Origin: Oceanobacillus limi
Lineage (GTDB): Bacteria; Bacillota; Bacilli; Bacillales; Amphibacillaceae
Reading direction: 5' to 3'
Assembly (NCBI RefSeq): GCF_900111445.1
Contig: NZ_FOHE01000005.1
Span: 62,001-126,000, forward strand
Length of the DNA stretch: 64,000 nucleotides
The position numbers were made by a program, and so were the translations under genes. The notes beneath the pieces are model-generated. The model made no database searches. It worked only from the letters and a program-made list of their open reading frames with translations, and was not told the DNA's origin. Positions within the stretch are counted from its first letter, which is position 1; each line of letters starts with the position of its first letter. Shown here in pieces: positions 8,716 through 16,129 of this stretch.

Positions 8716-9285
8716 ATGTCTATGAGCGATTCACAAGAGCGAAAAATCAGCCTTGAAGAATTTTATAGAATGAGAGAAGAAACCAATCAATTATTGGAGT
8801 ATGTTGATGGTGTTGTTTTCATGTCACCATCTCCATCAACGGCACATCAGAGAATATCTGGTAAACTTCATGCGGAACTATTCAATTATTTGGAAGGGAA
8901 AGAATGTGAAGTTTTCTCTGCACCTTATGATATTCAATTACATCGTGATGATTTGAATGAAGATTTGATATTCATCCCAGACATATCTGTTATATGTGAC
9001 AAAAAAGGATTTCAAGATAGTAAGTATGTTGGAGTACCTGCTTTGATCATGGAAATTCTAAGTCCATCCAATCAAAGCCATGATTTAGTTGTTAAAATGG
9101 AAGCTTTTATGAAATATGGAGTAAAGGAATACTGGATCATCAATCCAATGTTAGAGGTTATTCAAATATATAACTTAAATGATTCAGGTGTATATGAACA
9201 AACAGAAGTAATGAAGGAAAAAGGAACCATTCAATCCAAAGTTTTAGAAGGGTTTGAAGTTAAATTAGGGGATGTGTTTACGTAG
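8716..9285 (+). CDS. Uma2-family (DUF820) PD-(D/E)xK protein
   Basis: The 189 residues match the Uma2 family: an N-terminal EEFYRMRE...LEYVDGVVFMSPSPS segment, the acidic nuclease core FIPDISVIC near residue 90, the EILSPSNQ strand near residue 113 and KEYWIINP near residue 137, which together supply the D...E-x-K-like site. These proteins are presumed nucleases of unsettled function and multiply in many genomes. The start follows GGGAG. A decayed fragment of a paralogue occurs at 35168-35392. Confidence 0.8.
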   Translation: MSMSDSQERKISLEEFYRMREETNQLLEYVDGVVFMSPSPSTAHQRISGKLHAELFNYLEGKECEVFSAPYDIQLHRDDLNEDLIFIPDISVICDKKGFQDSKYVGVPALIMEILSPSNQSHDLVVKMEAFMKYGVKEYWIINPMLEVIQIYNLNDSGVYEQTEVMKEKGTIQSKVLEGFEVKLGDVFT

Positions 9286-9316
9286 GGGGAATCGGTTAAT
9301 TGATTCCTCCTATTTG
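9283..9316. terminator. hairpin between convergent genes
   Basis: An 11-bp stem (TAGGGGGAATC against GATTCCTCCTA, one G-U pair) includes the Uma2 stop codon and lies just before the end of the minus-strand gene. The T-tract is weak, so termination is likely but not certain. Confidence 0.5.
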
Positions 9317-9319
9317 CAT

Positions 9320-9790
9320 CTAAAAAGGAAGTTCGTCGTCATCTATATCTATGCGAAATGGTTTAGAATCAGATTTGGACGTTACATCATGCTCTTCTTC
9401 CCATTCCTCCCAAGTTATACCATATGGGGCTCCACCAGGTGTGTGGCCAGCAATAAATGCAAATGTCTCATCGCTTTCCTCATAGAAAAAGTCCTTTATT
9501 GCTTGTTCCCGTTTTTGTTTCTTTACAGCGTTTCGTTTTTTGGCTAGTTGTTGCTTTTGAATCTCGGCATGTTTCAGTTTTTGCTTATAAACATCATCAA
9601 ATGTATAGCCAAGCATTTCTAGTTCTATAACTGCACAAAGTCTATTTACTGCAAAGTGCTTGCTATACCCATTTACAAGACTTTTCCCAGTATATTTCGG
9701 AATCCAATGTTCTGCTGCTTGAAGCCGTCTGGGACGATTCATTCGTTTTTGTCTTGGCGTATTAGATTTGTTTTTCTTGCGTTTCCCCAT
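9320..9790 (-). CDS. conserved hypothetical protein (156 aa)
   Basis: The ATG at 9790 is chosen because GTGGAGG precedes it and the sequence from there (MGKRKKN...) is compact; the frame stays open 56 codons further upstream but without a ribosome site. The protein starts with a basic tail, has a globular core (about residues 25-70, WIPKYTGKSLVNGYSKHFAVNRLCAVIELEMLGY cut into shorter conserved pieces), then a Lys/Gln-rich coiled coil and an acidic C-terminus ending DDDELPF. I recall similar proteins in many Bacillaceae, but no function is known to me. Confidence 0.6.
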   Translation of the reverse strand: MGKRKKNKSNTPRQKRMNRPRRLQAAEHWIPKYTGKSLVNGYSKHFAVNRLCAVIELEMLGYTFDDVYKQKLKHAEIQKQQLAKKRNAVKKQKREQAIKDFFYEESDETFAFIAGHTPGGAPYGITWEEWEEEHDVTSKSDSKPFRIDIDDDELPF

Positions 9791-10058
9791 AAATAAAACC
9801 TCCACAAAACTCAGAATAACGTCAAATAAGACTGAGTTCAATTCGTTTGATTCTTTCATGTATTGGTTAGATTGTATAATAGATCTATAATTTCTTATAA
9901 AATGAGAGGATACGTATGGAAAAGATGGAAGAGCTTCAAAGAAATATTTTTCAAACAAAGTAGAAAAAATTAATTTTTCATTTTGACAGGCTTCTCTCCC
10001 TAAGCCCGTTCAGGCTATAAATTCTCTAGTGAAAATTTTTAAGATGGGAGTGGTTTCT

Positions 10059-10295
10059 ATGAAAAGACTTCTTAGCTGGATTAAAGCAATTGAGTTAAAC
10101 CTATTATTTTTCACCTTCGTTTTAGAACGTCCAAATACATCTGAAACCATCACTAGGGAGCCTGTAAAAGTGTCAAAATACAATATGTTTTTAGTTAAAT
10201 GCCATATGCATATTCAATTAAAATGTTATACTTATTGTAATAGTTTGATTGGTTGTCAAAAAGAACTGTATGCCGCAATCGGGCCATTTCGTTGA
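10059..10295 (+). CDS. doubtful small ORF
   Basis: GGGAG precedes an ATG that opens 78 codons. The first 20 residues are hydrophobic, but the second half runs through two repeats: the segment at 10122-10172, which recurs at 11199-11248 with a frame change, and the CGGG motif at 10271-10298. The region therefore looks like repeat-derived DNA with a chance reading frame. Stretches 9959-10058 and 10299-10421 show no gene. Confidence 0.2.
   Translation: MKRLLSWIKAIELNLLFFTFVLERPNTSETITREPVKVSKYNMFLVKCHMHIQLKCYTYCNSLIGCQKELYAAIGPFR
10122..10172 (+). repeat. about 50-bp direct repeat, left copy
   Basis: The segment from TTAGAACG to GGGAGCCTGTAAAAGTG recurs with about a dozen changes at 11199-11248. 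The pair brackets the GNAT gene, about 1.1 kb apart, as expected of a transferred or duplicated cassette. Confidence 0.6.
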
Positions 10296-10298
10296 ATA
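10271..10298 (+). repeat. degenerate CGGG motif, copy 1 of 3
   Basis: Shares the pattern GCAATCGGG, about 8 nt, then GTTGAATA with 10347-10378 and 11111-11142. One copy follows the doubtful small ORF, one precedes and one follows the GNAT gene. Confidence 0.5.
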
Positions 10299-10346
10299 CT
10301 AACAGGCTAGAAATAAAACGAGTGCAATTGTTAAATTAGGCGGCAA

Positions 10347-10378
10347 CCTTTCTGCTAACGGGTCAGGATACTTGAATA
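10347..10378 (+). repeat. degenerate CGGG motif, copy 2 of 3
   Basis: GCTAACGGG, then CTTGAATA after 8 nt; lies 44 nt before the GNAT start. Confidence 0.5.
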
Positions 10379-10421
10379 ACAAAGGGCGAATAATAGAATT
10401 TTTCGGAAGTAGGGAAGAAAA

Positions 10422-10961
10422 ATGATTGAATTAAGAAAAATTACCCACGATAATTTTGAGGCAGTGTTGAAGTTAAGCATAACAGACGAGCAGAAAGGAA
10501 ATGTGGATTCCAGCATATATTGTTTGGCTAAAGCCTATGTAAAGATACTCAACGACGAAAAACCTCCTATGATCTTCGCTATATGCAACAATGATGAAGT
10601 CATAGGATATGTCGATATTGGATTTTACGAACTGGCGGAAGGTTCACTTTTATGTGAAAAATATGGAGATAAATCTACTTATGGACTTAATCGCTTTATG
10701 ATTGATAAAAAGCATCAAGGCAAAGGATTTGGCAAACAAGCAATGATGAAAGTTATTGATTACATAAAGTCGTTTCCACAAGGAAAAGCCGATGCAGTTG
10801 CTACATCATATTGGATGGTAAACGAAGCCGTCCGGAAGTTGTTTGCGTCTGTTGGTTTCGTTGAAACAGGAGCGATATGGGACGGACAAACAGGGGGTAA
10901 TTGGAATGCAGAAAGAAAAGATATAGAGTATGCAGAAGTAGGTGCCAGACTCGGATTATAA
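10422..10961 (+). CDS. GNAT-family N-acetyltransferase, BltD/PaiA-like
   Basis: The 179 residues make one GNAT domain with the acetyl-CoA pyrophosphate loop HQGKGFGKQAM near residue 108 and a C-terminal segment (EAVRKLFASVGFVETG) typical of the fold. The N-terminus (IELRKITHDNFEAVLKLSITDEQ) is like that of spermidine/spermine acetyltransferases such as BltD; the substrate is inferred only from this likeness. The gene is alone, sits between repeated sequences, and ends before a strong terminator, so it may be a mobile or cassette-like acquisition. Confidence 0.75.
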   Translation: MIELRKITHDNFEAVLKLSITDEQKGNVDSSIYCLAKAYVKILNDEKPPMIFAICNNDEVIGYVDIGFYELAEGSLLCEKYGDKSTYGLNRFMIDKKHQGKGFGKQAMMKVIDYIKSFPQGKADAVATSYWMVNEAVRKLFASVGFVETGAIWDGQTGGNWNAERKDIEYAEVGARLGL

Positions 10962-11110
10962 AGCTAACAATTTGAATAGTGCATCGTACAGTATAAGACC
11001 AACTATGCCAAGTCAATAGCAAAAATGCAAAAAGAAAGCACAACATTAGCCGTGCAAAAAAGTGCACGCTTCCGCGAACCGTAATGTAGAGCAGTTTACT
11101 TCAATAACAA

Positions 11111-11142
11111 TCTTCAGCAATCGGGCGCGATTGTGGAACATC
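11111..11142 (+). repeat. degenerate CGGG motif, copy 3 of 3
   Basis: GCAATCGGG then TGTGGAACA; directly precedes the terminator hairpin at 11144. Confidence 0.5.
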
Positions 11143-11143
11143 A

Positions 11144-11190
11144 AAAGCCTAATTCCCCGCCAAAAACAGGAAAGAATTAGGCTTTTTATT
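11144..11190 (+). terminator. intrinsic terminator after the GNAT gene
   Basis: AAAGCCTAATTC pairs with GAATTAGGCTTT and is followed by TTATT. It lies about 180 nt after the coding end. Confidence 0.75.
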
Positions 11191-11198
11191 CTATATTA

Positions 11199-11248
11199 TT
11201 GGAACGCCTAAATATATCTAAAACATTGATAGGGAGCCTGTAAAAGTG
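11199..11248 (+). repeat. about 50-bp direct repeat, right copy
   Basis: Partner of 10122-10172; one base shorter in the middle, so any shared reading frame is broken. The AT-rich stretch that follows, 11249-11617, shows no gene. Confidence 0.55.
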
Positions 11249-11617
11249 AATAAACTCAGGATTCCTTCAAAAACCTCCTCCGATAAATTTTCGTAACTAC
11301 TCACTAAAGAATTTAAGTCAATTGGCTTTCTCAATACATTCACCTACACCTTAAATATTTTAGTAACTTTTCATTATCTACAGTATAATTTATCATCAAG
11401 AGATTGGAAGTCTCTTATACTTCTATCTTTATTGGTACATATAAATATCTTTTTATTTTCAGTTAAAGTTAAGTATAAATATACAATTATATGTATAAAG
11501 AATGCGACCAATTTAAAGTTATTTATTAATTATTAACTTTATCGGAAGTCAATAATTAAGATAACCTTGATATATGAGGATACGTTATATTTCTAACCCA
11601 ATTTTTAAGTAGGATAA

Positions 11618-12266
11618 TCAGGATATAAAATAACTGCAAAAGATCAAGCTAAGGTTCGTCCATTTAAGCATATTTTAGTACCACGAAATACATCATTTAC
11701 TACGAAGCAAGAAACGATGCAATCGATAAACAGTGAACTTATCTTAGATGAAAAAAGGAATAAAATGATCTTTGATGATGTACTACGTGAGCTTGATAAA
11801 GGTGCTTCACCAATTATTTTAACGGAAAGAATTGAGCATATTAAAATGTTAGAGAATATGTTTTAAAGGCTTTGCCAAAAATGTCATTGTATTAACTGGG
11901 GGAATGGGAAAGAAGGAAGAGAAAGAAAAAATAGAAAAGCTCGAGGAAATCCCAAGAAACCAAGAACTATTAGTTATTGCGACTGGAAAATATATTGGAG
12001 AAGGGTTTGATTATGCACGGCTAGATACGATGTTTTTAACAATGCCAATATCCTGGAAGGGAACATTGCAACAATATATAGGAAGGATCCATCGACTATA
12101 CGAGGGAAAAGAGATTGTTAAAGTATATGATTATGTAGACGACCGTGTAGAAATGTTAAACAACATGTATAAAAAAAGGAAGAATGGCTATCAAACGTTA
12201 GGATATAATTTGCAAAACTCTGAGTCTGAAAATGACGATAATACAGAACAGATGAAACTCTTTTAG
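11618..12266 (+). pseudogene. frameshifted C-terminal remnant of an SF2 (DEAD/DEAH) helicase
   Basis: Two adjoining frames read as one helicase C-terminus. The first (11618-11866) encodes a RecA2-like stretch with ELDKGASPIILTERIEHI and stops in a run of four T at 11861-11864; removing one T restores the frame into KGFAKNVIVLTGGMGKKEEK and onward. The second part has motif V (ATGKYIGEGFDYARLDT) and motif VI (QQYIGRIHRL). The N-terminal helicase lobe is absent. I recall this C-terminus from helicases of TOTE-type conflict systems and related restriction-like proteins; that assignment is tentative. The gene is dead as read, barring a sequencing error in the T run. Confidence 0.7.
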
Positions 12267-12294
12267 TTTGAGGGGAACGCTTGTTCTTTTTCGC

Positions 12295-12323
12295 TGTTCA
12301 TTATAGAAGTGAAATGATATAAT
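12295..12323 (+). promoter_or_regulatory. sigma-A-type promoter of the toxin mRNA
   Basis: TGTTCA, 17 bp, TATAAT. It would start the transcript near 12330, giving a leader of about 60 nt before the toxin ATG. Confidence 0.6.
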
Positions 12324-12389
12324 TTAAATAACAACTACATATCCGTGGTGGGCGGTTGACCAACTCCCCAAAGTAGGGAGGTGGTAACG

Positions 12390-12497
12390 ATGACGACATA
12401 TGAAGCATTAAGTTTACTTGCTCAGTTCAGTTTAACATTAGTAACAACACTAACACTTATTGTATCTGTCGTCGTATTTCTAAACAAAAGAAAGTAA
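12390..12497 (+). CDS. type I toxin, holin-like small membrane protein (BsrG/TxpA-like)
   Basis: The 35-residue product begins MTTYEALSLLAQF, has one membrane helix (about residues 14-31) and ends in NKRK, the layout of the putative holin-like toxin family (Hol_Tox) that includes TxpA and BsrG. A long GGGAGGTGG ribosome site is itself locked in a CTCCC/GGGAG stem (12364-12380). Eleven bases of the leader (12352-12362, GCGGTTGACCA) are exactly complementary to 12559-12569 downstream of the stop, which would let the mRNA fold back on itself. An antisense unit overlaps its 3' end. Such toxins act on the cytoplasmic membrane and are silenced by the antisense RNA. Confidence 0.85.
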   Translation: MTTYEALSLLAQFSLTLVTTLTLIVSVVVFLNKRK

Positions 12498-12629
12498 CCG
12501 CCTACCAGACCAATGGAAATGACGGTTACTTCCTTGTTGTTTATACATTTTATTCTAGTGGTCAACCGCACCAATGCGGTTGTAGTTGTATTATCCCGGA
12601 TGGTTGGCGCCATTCGGGATAATTTATCT
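12482..12629 (-). ncRNA. antisense antitoxin RNA 1 (overlaps toxin 3' end)
   Basis: Transcribed toward the toxin from the promoter at 12636-12665. Three hairpins are visible: ATTATCCCG/CGGGATAAT at the 5' end, CAACCGCA/TGCGGTTG in the middle, and a terminator stem AGTAACCG/CGGTTACT (12493-12532) followed on this strand by TTCTTTTGTTT. It covers the last codons and 3' region of the toxin mRNA, as in BsrG/SR4-type pairs. The end points are estimates from promoter and terminator. Confidence 0.75.
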
Positions 12630-12635
12630 ATATAT

Positions 12636-12665
12636 ATTATAGTACATTGTTGACTTTTTATTCAA
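12636..12665 (-). promoter_or_regulatory. promoter of antisense RNA 1
   Basis: Read on the minus strand: TTGAAT, 18 bp, TATAAT. Confidence 0.7.
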
Positions 12666-12701
12666 GTATATGTTTCATCCAAATTATCTATTGTCGTCCT
12701 C

Positions 12702-12843
12702 ATAAATAAAAAGTAACCGCCCCCATTCGGCAAGTGGACAAGCGGTTACTTCTCTGACCCAACATCTTCATTGTAGCCGACCGCACATGCGGTGTGTGAT
12801 TGCTACTACCGGGTGGTTCGCGCCACTCGGTATTATTTATTAT
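12702..12843 (-). ncRNA. second antisense-type RNA unit without its own toxin
   Basis: This is a diverged copy of antisense RNA 1: it has a first hairpin with the shared GTGGCGC core and ACCGGGT side, a second CCGCA/TGCGG hairpin, and a terminator stem AAGTAACCGC/GCGGTTACTT (12711-12751) followed by TTTTTATTTAT. No toxin frame fits between it and unit 1. The bases that match the toxin leader in unit 1 (GGTTGACCA) are altered here. It may control a toxin elsewhere, or be the survivor of a duplicated toxin-antitoxin pair. Confidence 0.65.
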
Positions 12844-12849
12844 ATCTAA

Positions 12850-12878
12850 ATTATAAGATAAATATGATACGCTTTCAA
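12850..12878 (-). promoter_or_regulatory. promoter of the second antisense unit
   Basis: Read on the minus strand: TTGAAA, 17 bp, TATAAT, a near-consensus sigma-A promoter. The stretch from here to 13042 holds no other visible gene. Confidence 0.75.
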
Positions 12879-13042
12879 GTTTTTATCCATTTCCCATTTC
12901 CATACCTACCTCTTTCGTCGCCCAATCACCTCTCTACACCCAAAAATAAAATCATATTCTCTCCACCCCTCTCATATGCCTAACATATGGACAGGAATTT
13001 CGTCCTAGGTGTCAACCGAAAAAATGTTTAGGGGGAGTTTGG

Positions 13043-13156
13043 ATGTTATATGCCTTAACGGGTTGGACATGGTTTTGGTTCTTTGTCCCAATGCCACTAT
13101 TAGTGGTGTGGGCGATCATTACGTTTTACACGGAGAGGAGGAATGAGGACGAATGA
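13043..13156 (+). CDS. small membrane partner of the sodium/solute symporter (37 aa)
   Basis: The frame encodes 37 residues with one long, Trp/Phe-rich membrane helix (LTGWTWFWFFVPMPLLVVWAI) and a charged tail (TERRNEDE). A GGGGGAG site precedes the ATG. Its TGA overlaps the ATG of the symporter gene (ATGA), so the two are translationally coupled. Small single-helix partners occur upstream of several SSS-family symporters; a stabilising role is inferred. Confidence 0.7.
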   Translation: MLYALTGWTWFWFFVPMPLLVVWAIITFYTERRNEDE

Positions 13157-14652
13157 ATGCAACATTAATTACCTTCATATTATATTTAGCCCTAATGATT
13201 ACGATTGGAATTATTACGTACCGGATGACGAATACCTTATCGGATTATGTTCTAGGTGGACGAAAACTAAATAGCTGGGTTAGTGCATTTTCTGCATCTG
13301 CGAGTGACTTTAGTGGCTGGCTGTTGATTGGGTTACCAGGTGCAGCGTATGCCGCTGGTCTTGGAACATGGAGTTTATGGATTGCCGTTGGTTTGGCAAT
13401 TGGTGCGATGATCAATTGGCAGTTCGTTGCCAAACGTCTGCGTATTTACACGGAATACACAAATGATTCCATTACGTTACCACAGTTTTTTGAAAATCGT
13501 TTTCGCGATAACTCCCACTTGCTTCGGGTCGTTTCTGCTGCTTTCATACTGGCGTTCTTCCTTTTCTATACCGCATCAGGGCTCGTTGCGGGAGCAAAAT
13601 TATTCCAAGGTACCTTTGAAATTGATTACCATATGGCACTGGTTGTTGGGGCAATCATTATTGTTGCCTACACATTCTTAGGTGGATTTTTAGCCGTTAG
13701 TTATACCGACTTCATCCAAGGTGCGTTGATGTCAGCTGCGTTATTATTCACATCTGTGTATGGATTGTTTCAAATTGGTGGATTTGGGGAATTGTTTAAT
13801 CAACTCGCCTCTATAGATGGAAGCTTGATCGATGCATTTGCTGATACATCCTATGATCAAGCTGCTGGGGTTCTCTGGGAATCTGCCGGAGCGATTGGTG
13901 CTGTTGGGATTATCTCCGCATTAGCATGGGGTCTAGGTTATTTCGGACAGCCTCACATATTAGCACGTTTCATGGCAATTCGCTCCCATAAGGAAGTCCG
14001 AAAAGCACGTTTAATCAGTGTTACATTAGGACTTGTTATCCCACTTTATGGAGCGCTTATCGTTGGGATGCTCGGGATTGTAAACTTTGATCAACCATTA
14101 GCGGATTCGGAGCAAGTATTTATTCAGCTTGTGCAATTCATTTATGATCCGTGGGTTGCTGGCTTCTTATTGGCTGCCGTATTAGCAGCAATTATGAGTA
14201 CCGTCGATTCGCAGTTACTTGTTTCTTCCAGCGCGTTAACCGAGGATTTCTACCGTAGATATTTCCGGAAAGAGGCAAGTCAAAAAGAGCTCGTTTGGTT
14301 CGGACGGTTCGCAGTACTAACGATTGCAATTATTGCACTATTAATTGCTTGGAATGAAACAAGTTCTGTACTTGATCTGGTATCCTACGCATGGGCTGGA
14401 TTTGGTGCAACCTTTGGACCTGCCATTTTGTTCTCCTTATTTTGGAGAAAAATGTCTCGCAATGGTGCTGTCGCTGGGATTCTTGTTGGCGGTATAACGG
14501 TATTCCTTTGGCCATTAACCGGTTCGGCTTTGTATGAAATGGTTCCAGGTTTCATTTTATCTAGCATAGCAATCGTCGTATTTAGTTTAGTAGGAAAGTC
14601 ACCATCCGAAGAAATTTTAGAAGAGTATGACAAAGTAGCTAAAGTAAAGTAA
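13153..14652 (+). CDS. sodium:solute symporter, SSS family (PutP-like)
   Basis: The 499 residues have about 13 membrane helices and the LeuT-fold SSS core: a first helix unwound around SDFSGWLLIGLPGAAY (about residues 53-68), GGFLAVSYTDFIQGALM (about 177-193) that resembles the PutP signature, and SYAWAGFGATFGPAIL near residue 415. It takes up a substrate with sodium across the cytoplasmic membrane. Proline is the usual PutP substrate, but the adjoining ureohydrolase suggests a guanidino compound or related amino acid. The start is fixed by the ATGA overlap with the small upstream gene. Confidence 0.85.
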   Translation: MNATLITFILYLALMITIGIITYRMTNTLSDYVLGGRKLNSWVSAFSASASDFSGWLLIGLPGAAYAAGLGTWSLWIAVGLAIGAMINWQFVAKRLRIYTEYTNDSITLPQFFENRFRDNSHLLRVVSAAFILAFFLFYTASGLVAGAKLFQGTFEIDYHMALVVGAIIIVAYTFLGGFLAVSYTDFIQGALMSAALLFTSVYGLFQIGGFGELFNQLASIDGSLIDAFADTSYDQAAGVLWESAGAIGAVGIISALAWGLGYFGQPHILARFMAIRSHKEVRKARLISVTLGLVIPLYGALIVGMLGIVNFDQPLADSEQVFIQLVQFIYDPWVAGFLLAAVLAAIMSTVDSQLLVSSSALTEDFYRRYFRKEASQKELVWFGRFAVLTIAIIALLIAWNETSSVLDLVSYAWAGFGATFGPAILFSLFWRKMSRNGAVAGILVGGITVFLWPLTGSALYEMVPGFILSSIAIVVFSLVGKSPSEEILEEYDKVAKVK

Positions 14653-14667
14653 CATAGTAAGTAGGCG

Positions 14668-14690
14668 GGGCAGCTCTATATTCGCTGCCC
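14668..14690 (+). terminator. GC-rich hairpin after the symporter gene
   Basis: GGGCAGC/GCTGCCC stem with a 9-nt loop, but no U-tract follows. It may only reduce read-through into the ureohydrolase gene 36 nt further on. Confidence 0.35.
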
Positions 14691-14725
14691 TGTAATCATC
14701 ACAAAAATTCAGAAGGAGTGGAAGT

Positions 14726-15682
14726 GTGAGTCAAGAAAAAATCTATGGCAATACACCTTGCTTTCTAGGCGGAAAAAAAGTGAGATTACAAGATGGTAGT
14801 TTCAAGGACAGTGATGTATTAATTTATGGCGTACCGTGGGAGGGCTCTGTCACATGGGGAGATTACACCGGATGCGAGCTCGGTCCAAAAGCCATTCGCC
14901 TAAACTCAGCGCGTTATTCGGGCTACTTACCCGAATTGGATCATATTGATGTTCTCAAGCATTATACGATCGGAGACTTAGGCGATGTCGATGTCGTACC
15001 TGCTGACACAAAGGAAACGATGGAACGAATTGAAAACTTTGCAAGCGATGTATGGAAAACAGAAAAATTCCCCGTTGCTTTCGGCGGAGACCACGGCATT
15101 ACATACCCGATCGTAAAAGCGTTGAGCGAAAAAATAGATGGAAAAGTTGGGATCATTCATTTGGATGCCCATTATGATAATCATCCAGATCATGAGGGAG
15201 AACTATATGCCCGAAACACCCCATTCCACCGAATTTATGAAAGTGACAGCGTTCGAAATGAAAGCATTGTACACATGGGCATTCACGGACCACGTAATAA
15301 GCCTGAAACTGGAGAATACGCCAAAGAGGTTGGTGCAACAACGATAACCTCACGCGATATTCGATTATCAGGAGACTTGTTGGATACTGCGCGCAAAGCG
15401 TATGACATCGCTTCAGAAGGAACCGAAACTGTGTACTTAAGTATTTGTAGTGATGTACTAGACTTCGCCTTCAACCCAGGAGGTCCAGTTGATGGGAATG
15501 GATTAACGTCATTTGAATTAGTAGAGCTCGTCCATGAATTTGCGAAGCTTGGCATTTGTGGGATGGATTATGTGGAGGTTTACCCACAGCAGGATGCGAA
15601 TGATAATTCATCGCATTTTGTTAGTACGGTTGTTTTGTATGCTTTGGCGGGGAATTTGGTGAGGGAATTGGAAGATAGGTAG
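14726..15682 (+). CDS. ureohydrolase (agmatinase/formimidoylglutamase family)
   Basis: The 318 residues carry the binuclear manganese-site motifs of the arginase superfamily: GGDHG near residue 119, DAHYDNH near residue 149, and SICSDVLD near residue 240. In the last motif the usual Ser-x-Asp-x-Asp has Cys in the first Asp position (SICSD), so one expected metal ligand is altered; this may mark a subfamily. The enzyme should release urea, or formamide, from a guanidino or formimino substrate in the cytoplasm. The GTG start after AAGGAG lies 73 nt after the symporter, which may import its substrate. No hut or spe genes are nearby. Confidence 0.75.
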   Translation: MSQEKIYGNTPCFLGGKKVRLQDGSFKDSDVLIYGVPWEGSVTWGDYTGCELGPKAIRLNSARYSGYLPELDHIDVLKHYTIGDLGDVDVVPADTKETMERIENFASDVWKTEKFPVAFGGDHGITYPIVKALSEKIDGKVGIIHLDAHYDNHPDHEGELYARNTPFHRIYESDSVRNESIVHMGIHGPRNKPETGEYAKEVGATTITSRDIRLSGDLLDTARKAYDIASEGTETVYLSICSDVLDFAFNPGGPVDGNGLTSFELVELVHEFAKLGICGMDYVEVYPQQDANDNSSHFVSTVVLYALAGNLVRELEDR

Positions 15683-15697
15683 ATAGATTGGTGGGAG

Positions 15698-15730
15698 ACC
15701 GCTTTCTGTTTGGGGAGCGGTATTTTTATT
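15698..15730 (+). terminator. intrinsic terminator after the ureohydrolase gene
   Basis: ACCGCT/AGCGGT stem with a 12-nt loop, then ATTTTTATT. Confidence 0.7.
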
Positions 15731-16129
15731 ATTCTTGATAAGTTGGTGTAGGATCCTAAAGGCAACAATTTCCTATAGAAGAAAATTGTAGTTTATTATA
15801 TTATTAAATTTTAGGGCATTCATATTTTACTGAGAAAGAGACGGTGGAAGTCCGAAAAATAATAAAAGAGGATTTTAAAAAAATAAGTAACCTTAATGAC
15901 AAAGTGGTTGACTTATTGAATTTTAAATTTCAAAAAAGCAATCGGTTAAAAATAATTTAATAGTCAAATGAAAGTAATGTATAATTTCCGTTAATAGATG
16001 GTGCTTAGAACCAGTATTTAATAGAATAGACATTTATTTGGAGTTGATGTTATAGGATACAAATGAAGTTGGACTTTAGAATTATTTGAGGTGTGTATTT
16101 TAAATTTAGTATAGAGAGGAATTTAACAT
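15731..16129. other. AT-rich intergenic stretch, no gene seen
   Basis: About 400 bp of AT-rich sequence before the sulfotransferase gene. Broken short frames are present (for example around 15840-15960) but none has a convincing start. No sigma-D motif is visible; TATAAT at 15980-15985 lacks a good -35. It marks the left border of the flagellar island. Confidence 0.5.

Noticed and set aside
12422-12613. Minus-strand frame opposite the toxin
   Set aside because: It lies within the antisense RNA unit and follows its hairpins; the structured RNA explains the sequence better.
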